Of a DNA stretch of 64,000 nucleotides, positions 23,817 through 36,244 are shown piece by piece. The stretch spans positions 10,533,903 to 10,597,902 of the forward strand of contig CM046332.1 of assembly GCA_025403435.1 (NCBI GenBank). Direction: 5' to 3'. The notes below the pieces were generated by a model that was given only the letters and a program-made list of their open reading frames with translations, was not told the DNA's origin and did not search any database. Both the position numbers and the translations under genes were made by a program. Every line of letters begins with the position of its first letter. Positions within the stretch are counted from its first letter, which is position 1. The stretch comes from Artocarpus heterophyllus. Its lineage: Eukaryota > Streptophyta > Magnoliopsida > Rosales > Moraceae.

Positions 23817-26800
23817 CTAAGTAAGTAAATATGACAATTATCGCATCCCCATAGCTTCTACATGCCTTTCAAAGACTCTAGTTGTTACTGTCTTGATGAA
23901 TAAATTAGCTAAATTGTCCTCGGATGCGATTTTGCTAATAGCAACATGCCCGCCTTCAACAAAGTCATTTATCACATGATACTTCCAATCAATATGCTAA
24001 CTCTTCTTGTGAAATCTTGGTTCCTTAGCATTAGCTATCACTATATTGTTATCACAATACAACGATACCGCCTTATCTATGCCAAGAACTACCTCAAGAT
24101 GCACATGGAACTTGAAGAGAAATACTGCTTCTTTCGAAACACCACTAGTTGCCACCTACTCAATCTAAAGTGCAATCTTGCTTGACATTTCTCTAAACAA
24201 TGGCACCGCCGCCTAGAGTAAACACAAAATCTGAAGTTGATCTTCTTGAATCCAAACAGGATTGAAAATTCAAATCAATGTATCCTAGAGGTGTTAAATG
24301 CTTACCCAAATATATAAGCATATACCCTCGTGTCTTTCTCAATATTTGAAATATGCTTGACTTCAACCCAGTGATTTGGTCCTAGATCCGACTAAAATCG
24401 ACTTACGATCCAGACCGCATAACTAATATCTGGTCATGTGCAAAGCATGGCATACAAGAGACTATCTACTGCCGAAGTATAAGGCACATTCTTCATGTAT
24501 TCTCTTTCTTCATCAGACTTTGGCAAGTCTTTCTTAGAAAGAGTAATTCCAGACCTAGATAGTTGCCCACCTTTTTGGGAATCTTGCATTGCATATCTTT
24601 TGAGAATTTTATCTATGTAGCCTACTTGGGGTAAAGCTATCATGTTGTTCTTCGTATCCTGAAAGATTTGGATACTGAGAACATAATTAGCTTCATTACT
24701 GCTTGGTCAACTATAATTTGACCGATGACAACGCTCCAATATCATTGCCAATTAGCAAAATGTCATCTACATAGAGCAGTAGAAAAACCACCTTTCTAAC
24801 CTTAATGTGTTTATAAACACATGGTTCATCCACATTTTGTGTGAACCCATAAGTCTTGATCACTTGATCAAATCTTATGTTCCAAGAACAGAAAGCCTGC
24901 TTAAGTCCATAAATTGACTTTAGCGGCTTACAAACTTCACCCTTCTGACCCTTAGCCTTGAACCCATCTGGCTATACTATATATATGGACTCGTCAAGAT
25001 AGTCATTTAGAAAGACCGTTATGACATCCATCTGACAAAGCTTGTAGTCAAGAGTGGCAGCTGTGGACAAGAGAACGCGAATGGACTTAAGCATGGCTAC
25101 AGGCAAAAAGGTTTTCTCATAATCGATTCATTCCTTTTGCATCTATCCCTTAGCTACCAGTCTAACTTATAGGTTTCGACTTTCCCATCTACTCCTCTCT
25201 TTCTCTTATAGATCCACTTACACCCTATGGGTTTTACCCCTTTAGGAAGATCTTTAAGTTACTAGACCCGATTATTCTCCATAGATTTCATCTCAGTGTT
25301 CATGGCCTCTGTCTAGAGTTTTGAATCAACATCCTCCATAACCTCTTCATAAGTGTAAGGATCCCTATCATGTTCAATCAGTTCAGCTAAAAAGGCTTCA
25401 CTATTGAACATATACCTTTTGGGTTGACGCTCGATCCTCCCACTACGCCGAAGCCTCTTAGGTTGTTGTTCAGTTGCTTTTTCTACATGGATTAGAACGG
25501 TTTCATTTGGAACTCCCAGAGTGATCGAATCACTCGCCAACTCCTCGAGCACCACTTTGCTTCGAGGCTTAAAGTTGTCCATATAACTTTCCTCAAGTAA
25601 TGTTGCATTAGTTGAAACCCCGACGTTATTTTGTTTTAGGTTATAAAAATAACCCCCTTTAGTTCCTTTTGGATATCCTATAAACACACAAACTTCTGAA
25701 TGTGCTTTGAACCCATTCACTTCCTTAAACTCGACATAAGCTGGACATCCCCATATGTGAATATAGTTTCAGGATGTCCTTTTCTCGGTCTACAACTCAT
25801 GAGGAATTTTAGGAACCGATATTAAAGGCACGTTGTTCAGAAGATAACATGCGGTTTGTAGTGCATATCCCTAAAAAGATAAAGGCAATGATGAATAACT
25901 CATCATGGACATAACCATGTCCAACAAAGTTCTATTCCTTTTCTCAGCCACGCCCTTTGCTGCGGGGTGCCCGACAATCAAATAGGATAGAATCCCATTC
26001 TCCAATAAGTGTTCTAAGAATTCATCAGAAATGTATTCTCCACCTTGATCTAATCGAAGTGCCTTTATGGTTCTACCCAATTGCTTTTCCACTTTAGCCC
26101 GAAACTCCTTGAACTTGTCATAAGTTTTGCTTTTGTGGTGCATTAGGTACACATACCCATACCTTGAGTAATCATCAATAAAAGTGACAAAATACTCATA
26201 CCCTCCTCGTGCTCGGATGTTCATAGGTTCGCAAACATCGCTATGCACAAGTTCTAAAACCCCTTCAGCCCTATCGCCCTTAGACCCAAATGGTCTTTTG
26301 GTCATTTTACCCTCTAAGCAAGATTCATATTGTGGTATAGATTTCATCTTTAAGTGACTTAAAGGTCCATCCCTTACCAACCTTTGAATTCTATTTAGGT
26401 TAATATGACCTAGTTGCAAATGCCAAAGATAGGTGTTACTAGAGTGAGAAGTTTTAAATCTTTTAGAGTTATTATCATTAACCTTAGTTTTAAGTGGTTA
26501 GTCCATCTTAGGTTTGATAAAATATAGATTGTTTTGCATCCATCCATCATAGATAAAATATTTGTTTTTACGAATCACCACTTTATTATTAAAAAATTGC
26601 ATAAAAGTCTTTAAATAAATAAGCTATAGAAATTAATTTTTTTTAAGTTTAGAAACATAAAAACAATCTCGCAAAATTAAATTCCTATAATTATCAAAAT
26701 AAAGATTGACGTCTCCCACTGCTTTAGCCAACACTAAGGATCCATTGCCTATTTAAAGCGTGAAGTCTTCATGCAACAGACTTGCAATTCCTCTTGATGT

Positions 26801-27581
26801 GCCCGACCTTCCCACAAAAAAAAGCACTTGAGCTTTTTTGGGTTCTTTTATTTCTTCTTCTTGTTCTTGCCATTTGCAAAAATAGAAGACTTTCCCTTCT
26901 TAGCCCGTTGCTTTTTTCCATTCCCAAAGTTAGGATTAGGGCCAGAGGTAGCCGCCAAGTTGGCCTCACCACTAGCAGGAGTTTCCCTGATCAAATTTTT
27001 CAACTCTTGTAACTGCTTCATCAACTTAGTTAAGATCATATCCCATCTATTACTTAAATTAAATGTAGCTCTAAATGGGATAAACACTTTAGATAGAGTC
27101 TCAAAGACTATAGTCATTTGTGTTTTAGCATCTATGTTAGCTCCATTGGTTTGAGCCTCAATAAGGTAACCCATGACCAAGATCATATGCTCCTTCACAG
27201 GAGTCCCCGGTCTTGTTTGCAATTTAAGAGTTTTCAAAGTGCCCCTTGCTATTTTGTTAGAACTTGGCCTCCAAACATGTCTTTAAGATTATCCAAGATC
27301 TACTTCATAGTTTCATAATCTTCATGTTGAGCTTACAGCACATTATTTATGTTGGCCATAATATAACAGCGGGTTTGATCGTTAGCATCTTTTTAGCTAT
27401 CATACACTTGAATTTGCTCATTAATGGAATCTCCCGTAGGCTCGGGAGGACACACTCTTGTCAGCATAAATTTCAGTTTCTCTAAGGATAGGACAATATT
27501 CGGGTTCTATTTTCAATCATTAAAATTCTCACCAGTTAATTGGTTTTTATTAAGTATCGAAGGTAAAGCCTTTTTAGACAT
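23817..27581 (-). pseudogene. Old copia Gag-Pol remnant
   Basis: A degraded version of the polyprotein at 15259-19212, aligned along its length with many stops and frameshifts. The best open pieces are Gag (26848-27237), the zinc knuckle CGKVGHIK with its first Cys altered (26769-26972), integrase (25871-26419, with HSDVCEP and the Asp of LDQGGEY), integrase tail to linker (25313-25720) and the reverse transcriptase to RNase H link (24434-24643). A segment between knuckle and protease, including the DSGA site, is deleted near 26765. The ATG corresponding to the young element's start is at 27579-27581. Not functional. Confidence 0.93.
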
Positions 27582-29074
27582 CTAAAATAAAGAATCATAT
27601 ACCAAACATAAGCAAACATACCATAATAATTTAGTAAGAAAACACACTCAAGTAAACATACAAGTGTGTTTATGTGTCAAACCCTTGAAAATATCACAAC
27701 CTTTCACAACCTTACAATGATAAATCCTAACTCAAAATTCAACAAGCTGCCTAGGGGAGACTTGCTAAATTCCATTAGGAACGTAGATCCTCTCTTGATC
27801 AATATATGCCATCTAGGACCCATATGATCTAGCATATATTAATAATCTTTTTTTTGGCCGTTAACTTTATTAACAGAGCTCCTATGGAAGGTTAATAATA
27901 AAATTAACATGAGTATATAGCCATCATTTCAATATTTTATCCATGATTTATAATCACCACCTAGGGGTATGCCATGATAAATCATTCTAAAATACCTTAT
28001 CCTTTTGGAGATCAACCTGGTACATGATGAAGTTCCTTCCTAGGGGTCGGAACCATCATGTGCTACCTATGGACCAATGATGGAGGCCATAGGTCCTCTC
28101 TTTGAAAACCTTTCCCACTCAATCTTTTGAAATTAATGTTTTATTTTAAAAAACATGCATGAACAATTTTTAATAAGCGGTACTCCCTATTCTATATGAC
28201 GTGTTATCAACATACATGACAAATCATATTATAATGCAGACAAACAAAGCAATCATGCAAAGCCACAAACAAAATAATAAATAGCCGTAATATTATTATG
28301 GTTCCACCCTAGAGAAAAGAAATAAAAGATTACAAGAGATCAATCAAAACATATTATCGATTCTTCATCCTTGAATCTTCAAATTGTATCATTCTTCATG
28401 TATTATCCATCTTCAAGTCTTCAATCCGTATAGATTGAACACTTCATATTTCTGGTCATATCTAAATTTACTGTTTTTCAGAATTATTCCAAAAATAAAA
28501 TCAAAACTACACCAAAAAATGCACTTGTTTTTTTTGAAAATTCACAGTTCTCTGCTAGCATGCCAATCTACATAATTTGGCCTGTCGGCCATAATAGATT
28601 GGCTTGCCAGACTTGAAAGTTCGGCCTGCCACTAGAGTCGTCAGAATTCAGCCCCATAGGTGGCTTGTCGATCTTTGAGGTCGTCCTATCGGTCAGCAAC
28701 CATCGGCCTATCGAACCTAAGGGTTTGACCTACCGACTAAGCTGCATTCACGTTTTTCAAGAAAAACAATTTTAACGTAGCTTTTCAATTTTATTTTCAA
28801 CAATTCAAAAACATAAAATTTGAAACTCAAGAAATACTAATGGAACACTGTCATCTATCTTCTAGATCCATCTTCTTTGAATGATTATTTAATTACAAAA
28901 TTTTTACAAATTTAAAATCAAATGATAATTCCTAAAAGGTGATGATAAACCGCCATCTAATTACACGAAAAACCTAGATGCACATTCTAACCTATAAGGA
29001 ACCATAACTGGCATAAATTAATTAATTAATAAATAATTAAATAATAATTTAATCAACCATAATTAATTAATAAA
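27582..29074 (-). other. Old copia leader, distal part
   Basis: Aligns with the young leader (19213-20853) but is diverged. It is interrupted at 29079 by the Athila-like element; the remaining leader with the primer site is at 36077-36244. No coding sequence. Confidence 0.8.
28556..28735 (-). promoter_or_regulatory. Decayed phased dyad array in old leader (8 copies)
   Basis: Dyads start at 28556, 28578, 28600, 28622, 28661, 28682, 28704 and 28726. Spacing is 22, 22, 22, 39, 21, 22, 22, almost exactly that of the young leader. Many CG pairs have become TG or CA, the pattern expected from decay of methylated cytosine. Confidence 0.65.
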
Positions 29075-29079
29075 TATTC

Positions 29080-31088
29080 TGATGAGGCTATAAAGTGTAT
29101 ATTTTACAAGGCTAAAATCATTTATTTATGCTTTTATTTCTCATTAAATCCCCTAATTAATAGCATTTTTATGTTAATAGGTATTTTTGTGTCTTAATGT
29201 GAAAATGTGTTTAAAAATGTATTTTTAGTGTATTTTTATGTTTAATAATATTTTTGCTAATTTTTAGAGTTGTTTTAGTATGTTAAATATGTGTCTAGTT
29301 TGTAAATAATCAAAACTATGAAAATATTTTTGTGTGATTTTATTTTTTTCGAGTCTTAAAATGTTTGTAAAATAATTAATTTTGGTTTGTTTATTTTATT
29401 TTAAATTTGAAATCTAGAGGAAAAAGGAAAAAAATGACACCAAAATGGACAAAATCGGACATTAAATGCATTAAGAAGATAAACAAATTTTGAATTTAAA
29501 TTAAAAGGGACACATGGCGAGATGTAGGCCGTCGGATGCACCGTAAAACGAATCAAAGCCGTCCAAGTGACGCAGCGTCAGCTCCTGCACCAGTGCTGAT
29601 GCGTGTCAGTGGGTCCCACTGGCAAGCACAATAAAGAGTCGTGTAAGACCTCACGCGGCCGTGTTCACATGAAGCCCTCTTGGAGCCGTTAGATTTGAAT
29701 CCCAGACTCATCCAAGGGTTCTCTTGAGTTGGTCCCACGGGTCCCACTTGGCCCAATTTTGTGCGCATTCTTCGACCATTGGATCGTGTGTTCAACGACC
29801 ATGATCGTTTCGTTTTAATGCTGTTAGCTGCCGCGTAACAGCAGATCCTTACTCATGAGCACTGAATCTCGTAGAGAAAGAAGGGAAAAAGTGGAGAGAA
29901 AATGTCAAGATTCTCTCTGCATTTTCAACGAATACTACAATGAAAAAATTAAAATTTTCAAACTGATCCGTGTTTTTCAAATTTTTAACATTAAAAAAAT
30001 ATGAAAAAAATTAATAAATAGTGCTTTTATTGCATTATAAATATCGAGGCCTCACCCCTGAAGGCCTTTGGCCTTCTTTCTTTCTCCGTTCCTTTCTTCT
30101 ACTGGGCCTTCTGCTCAGTAGCATCCCCTTAGGTAAAAAATAATAAAATAATGTATAAATTAGTGTAGAGAGTCTGGTGATGTAGAGAAATGCTCTTGTA
30201 TGTATATTACTCTGGTATGGTTTTTAACTCTATATCTGCTTTGTAATGCTTATATTTTTGTGGAATAAATTATACCTTTATGTTTTTAATAATTATTATT
30301 AATGTTGTTATGTTGCCAATTTTTACATAAATTCAATCATGCTTTCTTTATGTAATTTAATTGTGTTGCATAATTAATATTAACAATACTGAAGTCATGC
30401 TCGTTTATTAAGTTGAGTTTCTACTGCATTATGGACATGGATTGGCACAGTAAATACTTGGTAATGCTTGATTTATTGTAGACAACGATGGCATAGTGTA
30501 TTCTTAAACCAATTAATTAGACGAGGTGCTACTGGAATTAATGCAATAATTTATTCCATTAAAATATATTAATTTTGATTTGTTATTATCTTTTTCTATC
30601 TTTAAATTATGCAATTATAATTATAGTGACAACGGTTATAATTTTCATAATTATTGCACATAATCATTAGTAAGAGATGGTTATTTTCCTACTTTTTATA
30701 GAAAGACCCTTACTGCATTATGGCTTGCTATATTGTCACTCTCGGTCAACTTATAAAATTAGTAAAAGTGCTTGCAATTAATGGGAAAGAATATAATAAA
30801 TCAAATGCTTAAGATAATTATTAATTAAAGTTAAAATTTCATACCAGTTACAAAACATACAAAGGATTCTCAAAGCTTCACCACTTTAATTTTAAGTTTT
30901 AAATTTTAAGTAAAAAATAAAAAATATTTCTTTTATTTTAAACTTTATTTTGAAAAACTACTTGCTTTTTTGAACGTTTATTTTTAACAATCTCTCGAGT
31001 TACAAAATTTCACCTCCCTGTGGATAAGATAACTTTTCTATACTATAAACGTCCGTCGTTTAAGAAGAAACATTTTGGGGCATTACCA
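29080..31088 (+). repeat. 5' LTR of Athila-like element
   Basis: Starts TGATGAGGCTATAAAG and ends CATTACCA. TATA box TATAAATA at 30036-30043. Contains 29835-29926, a block absent from the 3' LTR. The minus-strand open frame 29553-29795 also occurs in the 3' LTR and looks like chance in the GC-rich U3. Confidence 0.9.
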
Positions 31089-31099
31089 CACTAAAAATT

Positions 31100-31112
31100 T
31101 GGCGTCGTTGCC
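31100..31112 (+). other. Primer binding site (tRNA-Asp type)
   Basis: TGGCGTCGTTGCC, one change from the TGGCGCCGTTGCC typical of Athila elements. It lies about 10 bases after the 5' LTR. Confidence 0.8.
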
Positions 31113-31522
31113 AAAGAGGTGTTGTTATTTGCATTTTTAATTAGTGTGTTTAAAATTTAAAAAAAAATAAAAATTTTAAAAAATTTAAAAAATTTAAAAA
31201 TTAAAATAAAAAAGGCAAAAGCTTTTCACTCACTACTTTATTTGTTTCGGATAAAGAAAAGCTTAGCATCCCGTCTTTTGTTTTGTAAGTTTGAGTAATT
31301 GTAAAATTTATTTTATTCTGTCAAAAAGCCCACCATTAGGACTCGATCCCATGACCATAATGCTAACACTCTTGCCTAAGAAAGTTGGGAATTCTAAGCG
31401 TGTCTAGTGTGACCCCCCAACGATCTGGGAATCCGATTAATTGAGCATTATTCAGCTTGAAAATTTTTCTTTAAAAAAATTAAAAATTAAAAAAAATAAA
31501 AAAATAAAAAAATGTATTAGGA

Positions 31523-32535
31523 AATTTATCGACATTTTATTGCAGATTTTTCCCAACAACACTTGGAACCATTTTATAGTGCTTGTTGGAGATATAAAGA
31601 CTGGTTAGATAAGTTTTCTCACCATGGTTTTTCTAGGGAATATCTATTAGAAGTCTTCATAAATAGGTTAAGTCTTGAAATAAGAAATTGGATAAAGAAA
31701 GGAGATGGTACCACCGCTTTTTACCTATTACCTATCGACGAAGCCTATTATATGTTGGAAGATATGGCCGAATATGATTATTGGAGATCGAATAGTTCTA
31801 GGAACAATTTAATTTGGGAAGAACAATTCAAATTCTTCAGAACCTTGGCCTGAAAATCAACCCAAATTTTTGGAGTCAAATTTTGAATTGCAAGAGATAT
31901 GTAGTGAGCCAAATAAGGTGAATCTGGAAGAAACATTGGAAGAAACTTTAGAAAAATATATGAAAACCATGAGGAGAATAGAACTAGATAGGCTTGAATA
32001 TTCTTTGTGTTAATTAGAGTCAAAAGTAGAACAAATTGAAACCATTCTTGCCAAAGATACCTTAACACAAAGTTGTCACTTAGAAGAACCTGTTAAGCCA
32101 ATTGAGGAGCATCTTGAGTTGTCTAAAGAATACTCTTTAGGTGAGGAAGAAGCTTTAATCCAATCATTGAAGAAGAAAATTTAGAACCCACCTGTTTTGA
32201 GGAACAACCTTTTAGGAGAGGAATGTAAGGAAGAGAATGAAGACTTAACTATAGAACAAGAACAATCATCACCCTTAGTCCTAGGTTCTCAACCTAAGTT
32301 GCCACAAGAGTTCACCAAAGACCATTCTTACTAAGATCCTATGTGGCCACCACCTCCTCTACCACCTCTAGCATTGTTTTTACGGACCTACCAAGAATAT
32401 AAAATGAGTCCAAGATTCACAAGTTTAAATGTTTCAAATTTGCCAATCTTGAGGGTATGTTCACACAAAACCCGTATGTCGTGTCTTGTGATACTTACTA
32501 TGGAAGGAGGCTACTCTTTGATGACTGTCCACTGA
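31523..32535 (+). pseudogene. Athila-like gag remnant
   Basis: An open stretch of about 110 residues (31523-31853) without a convincing ATG. It carries the retrotransposon Gag pattern FYSACWRYKDWLDKF, then a block with DEAYYMLEDMAEYDYW, the usual Athila wording of an EAYELLE..A motif. Reading then continues in a shifted frame (SEPWPENQPK) into a Glu/Leu-rich, probably coiled-coil region up to about 32330, and a Pro-rich segment to 32535. At least two stops and one frameshift are present. Protein made here would be a truncated capsid protein at best; related full-length elements may supply the rest. Confidence 0.7.
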
Positions 32536-34175
32536 GAGCAGGAGTTGAAAGAAAGATTTGCTAAATTTAGAGTATCAAGCGATGGGAAAACACTTTCAAA
32601 GTAATATCTTTACCTTCCCTTCTTTATAATATATTTTGTAATCTATTTTTGTGTTTTTGTGTGCTATTTTGATTTTCTTTTATTTATTTTTTAAAAAATG
32701 TGATTTCTTTTAAAAATTTAAAATGAAGTCTATTAATTAAATTTGTTTAAAATGGCTGAGTTAAGGATTTAAACTGTTTTCTCTTGAGACGCAATCTAAC
32801 GATTTTGATTTTGTAAATGCTATTTGTTTAGATTTTCAAGTAAATTTCTATAAAAATGTGTGTTTTGATTTTTCATTTGAATTTTCCTTAAAAAATATTT
32901 GAAATTAAATTACTTAATAATTCAATTAAAATGGCTGAGATTAAGGAGGATATAATCAATGTGATTAGTAAGTTTTTGTACTTACAACCTCTTGAAACGC
33001 ATTTTGAAGAATTTGAAAAGTAATGTAATTTTCAAACAAAAAAAAAGACTTAGGAATCTGACTTTAAAAGACCTAGTTTGTATCATATTATTGTGTGTTT
33101 TGTTAGTTTTTGTTTATTAAGTTTGCTACAGATAATCTCTACAGTTGTATTGATTCAGGTACTATTTTTGCTGCTCTTACTATTCTTTTTATGCATTTTG
33201 GGACAATGTACATTTTTCGTTTTTTGCCATATATTTTTTTTTATTATTTTTACTCCAGATTTTGTGTTATTTTTTTGTGAGTTAAAAAATTAAAAGAAAA
33301 TTAAAAAATGTTTTGTAAATATTAGTTTCTTAGTAATTAATGTATTATTATTTTGTTTTGATTTTTGAATTTCATATTAATGTAATATCATTTTCTATTC
33401 TTTGAATTATCTAATTTTATGGACTCTTAAAACTTTAATTTTATTTAACATTTTTATGTGTTTATTTTTCAAAGTGTTTGTAAGCCATTCTTTTCACATA
33501 TACACTATATTGCTTAATCATGGTGGTAAGTCAAAGCTATAAATATTTGAGTTCTGTTATTTTATGAAGATGAACAATTGAAGGCAGTAACATTTTTAAA
33601 GTTAATTAAAGAAAAAAATAAAAAAAAAGAAGAAAAAAAATAAAAAATGTAAATAAATAAAGTGTGTAATTATGTAAATTAATGAATAAATTTTGATAAG
33701 TTTGGTTTCGTAGCCTCTTTAACTTAAGTAAGTAAGTTCTAAGGGGTGCTTCAATACCTAGTACCTTAGGCCAACTGATCTGAGAGTTACACTATCCGCA
33801 ATTGTACTATCCACAATTGTAAAGTTTGTAAATATTTCTACTTTATGTTTCTGCTCTTTGATTGTTCTCATAAATAAATTTGAAGTGTTCCTGCCTGTAG
33901 GAGTGGTTTGGAGCAAAATATCATAACAATTTTATTCTTAGTTTTGGGTGAAACTTCATAATTATTCATTATCTCTTTCTGCACTAAGTTTGGCTTATAT
34001 ACATTTTGTTAAATAACATATAAATTCTTCAAATAAAATTTTTGTTTTGTTAGTCTATCTAGTTAGATTAGTCAAATTATAGTCAAATGGTTGTCATTGT
34101 ATGTATGTTCAATAAATGATTTTAAAATTCTATCGCTTTAATTGCGAGGGACTAGCAATAAGCTAGTTGGGGGTA
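32536..34175 (+). other. Non-coding interior of Athila-like element
   Basis: AT-rich, with no similarity to protease, reverse transcriptase or integrase in any frame that I could read. Ends in a polypurine tract (AGTTGGGGGTA, 34165-34175) directly before the 3' LTR. Confidence 0.7.
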
Positions 34176-36071
34176 TGATGAGACTATAAAAGTGTATATT
34201 TTACAAGGCTAAAATAATTTATTTATGCTTTTATTTCTCATTAAATCCTCTAATTAATAGCATTTTTATGTTAACAGGCATTTTTGTGTCTTAATGTGAA
34301 AATGTGTTTCAAAATGTATTTTTAGTATTTTTTTATGTTTAATAATATTTTTGATAATTTTTAGAATTATTTTAGTATGTTAAATATGTGTCTAGTTTGT
34401 AAATAATCAAAACTGTAAAAATATTGTTGTGATTTTATTTTTTCCCGAGTCTTAAAATGTTTGTAAAATAATTAATTTTGGTTTATTTATTTTATTTTAA
34501 ATTTGAAATCAAGAGGACAAAGGGAAAAAATGACACGAAAACGGACAAAATTAGACATTAAATGCATCAAGAAGATAAACAAAATTCAAATTTGAATTAA
34601 AAGGGACACGTGGCGAGATGTAGGTTGTTGAATGCGCCGCAAAATGAATCAGAGCCGTCCAAGTGTCGCAGCATTAGGCCCCACGTCAGCATTGACGCGT
34701 GTCAATGGGTCCCACTTGCAAGTGCAATAAAGAGCCGTGTCAGATCTCACGCAGCCATGTTCACATGAAGCCTTCTCGGAGCTGTTAGATTTGAATCCTA
34801 GACTCATCCAAGGGTTCTCTTGAGTCGGTCCCATTCGGCCTAATTTTGTGCGCGTTCTTCGACCGTTGGATTGTGCATTCAATAGCCGCGATCGTTCCGT
34901 TTCAGTGCTATCAGCCGCAACGAATGCTACAGTGAAAAATTAAAAATTTCAAACTGATCCGTGTTTTTCAAATTTTTAACATTAAAAAAATTAATAAATA
35001 GTGCTTTTATTGCACTATATATACCGAGGCTTCATCCTTGAAGGCCTTCGGCCTTCTTTCTTTCTTCGTTCCTTTCTTTTGCTGAGCCTTCTACTCAACA
35101 GTATCCCCTTAGGTAAAAAATAATAAAATAATGTATAAATTAGTGTAGAGAGTCGGTGAGGTAGAGAGATGATCTTATATGCATAGAAGTCTGGTATAGT
35201 TTTTAACTCTATATCTACTTTGTAATGCTTATATTTTTGTGGAATAAATTATACCTTTATGTTTTTAATAATTATTATTAATGTTGTTATTCTGTCAATT
35301 TTTATATAAATTCAGTCATGCTTTCTTTATGTAATTTAATTATGTTGCATAATTAATATTAATAATACTGAAGTCATGCTCGTATATTAAGTTGAGTTTA
35401 TAATGCATTATAGACATAGACTGGCATAGTAAATGCTTAGTAATGTTTGATTTATTGTAGACAGAGGATGATATAGTATATTCTTAGACCAATTAATAAG
35501 ACGAGGAGCTGTTGGAATTAAAACAATAATTTATTCCATTAAAATATATTAATTTTGATTTGTTATTATCTTTTCTATCTTAAAATTATGTCAATTATAA
35601 TTGTAGTGATAGCAGTTATAATTTTCATAATTAGTGCACTTAATCATTAGTGAGAAATGATTATTTTGCTACTTTTTATAGGAAAAACCTTGCTGCATTA
35701 TGGCTTGCTATATTGTCGCTCTCAGTCGACTTATAAAATTAGTAAAAGTTCTTGCAATTAACGAGAAAAGATATAATAAATCAAATGCTTAAGATAATTA
35801 TTAATCAAAGTTAAAATTTCATACCAGTTACAAAATATACAAAGGATTCTCAAAACTTCACCACTTTAAATTTAAGTTTTAAATTTTAAATAAAAATATC
35901 ACAAAAATATTTCTTTTATTTTAAACTTTATTTTGAAAAACTGTTTGCCTTTTTGAACGTTTATTTTTAACAATATCTCGAGTTGCAAATTTTCACTTCT
36001 CTGTGGATATAACAACTTTTTTATACTACAAACATTCATCGTTTAAGAAGAAACATTTTAGGGTGTTACCA
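34176..36071 (+). repeat. 3' LTR of Athila-like element
   Basis: About 1896 bp, clearly diverged from the 5' LTR by many substitutions and a deletion of about 92 bp matching 29835-29926. TATA-like TATATATA at 35016-35023. The divergence indicates an older insertion than the young copia. Confidence 0.9.
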
Positions 36072-36076
36072 CATTC

Positions 36077-36244
36077 ACGATATAATCTCATGACAACATA
36101 AAATATATGGAAACACTAGAGTACCAACTGTCTAAAATTTAAATTTAAACTTAAGCATAGAAGAGATCAAGATCATATAATTTATTCATATAGCATGATC
36201 ACAAACTCGTAAATTTATGCAAAAACCATGGCTCTGATACCAAT
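36077..36244 (-). other. Old copia leader, proximal part with primer site
   Basis: Continues the leader interrupted at 29079. Primer site TGGTATCAGAGC on the minus strand at 36231-36242, intact and identical to that of the young element. Confidence 0.85.

Larger units (their letters stand above)
29080..36071 (+). mobile_element. Athila-like element with gag but no pol
   Basis: A 7.0-kb LTR element on the plus strand, in the leader of the old copia. LTRs are 29080-31088 and 34176-36071. Target duplications are TATTC (29075-29079) and CATTC (36072-36076), one mismatch. The alternative LTR end two bases further right cannot be fully excluded. Primer site TGGCGTCGTTGCC is of the tRNA-Asp type used by Athila. 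The internal 3.1 kb has a broken gag and no protease, reverse transcriptase or integrase, like the non-autonomous TR-GAG class. Confidence 0.85.

Noticed and set aside
29553..29795. Minus-strand 80-residue frame in the Athila-like 5' LTR, with a similar frame at 34649-34882
   Set aside because: It is repeated only because the LTR is repeated, lies in GC-rich U3, has no domain and is not preserved by clear coding constraint.
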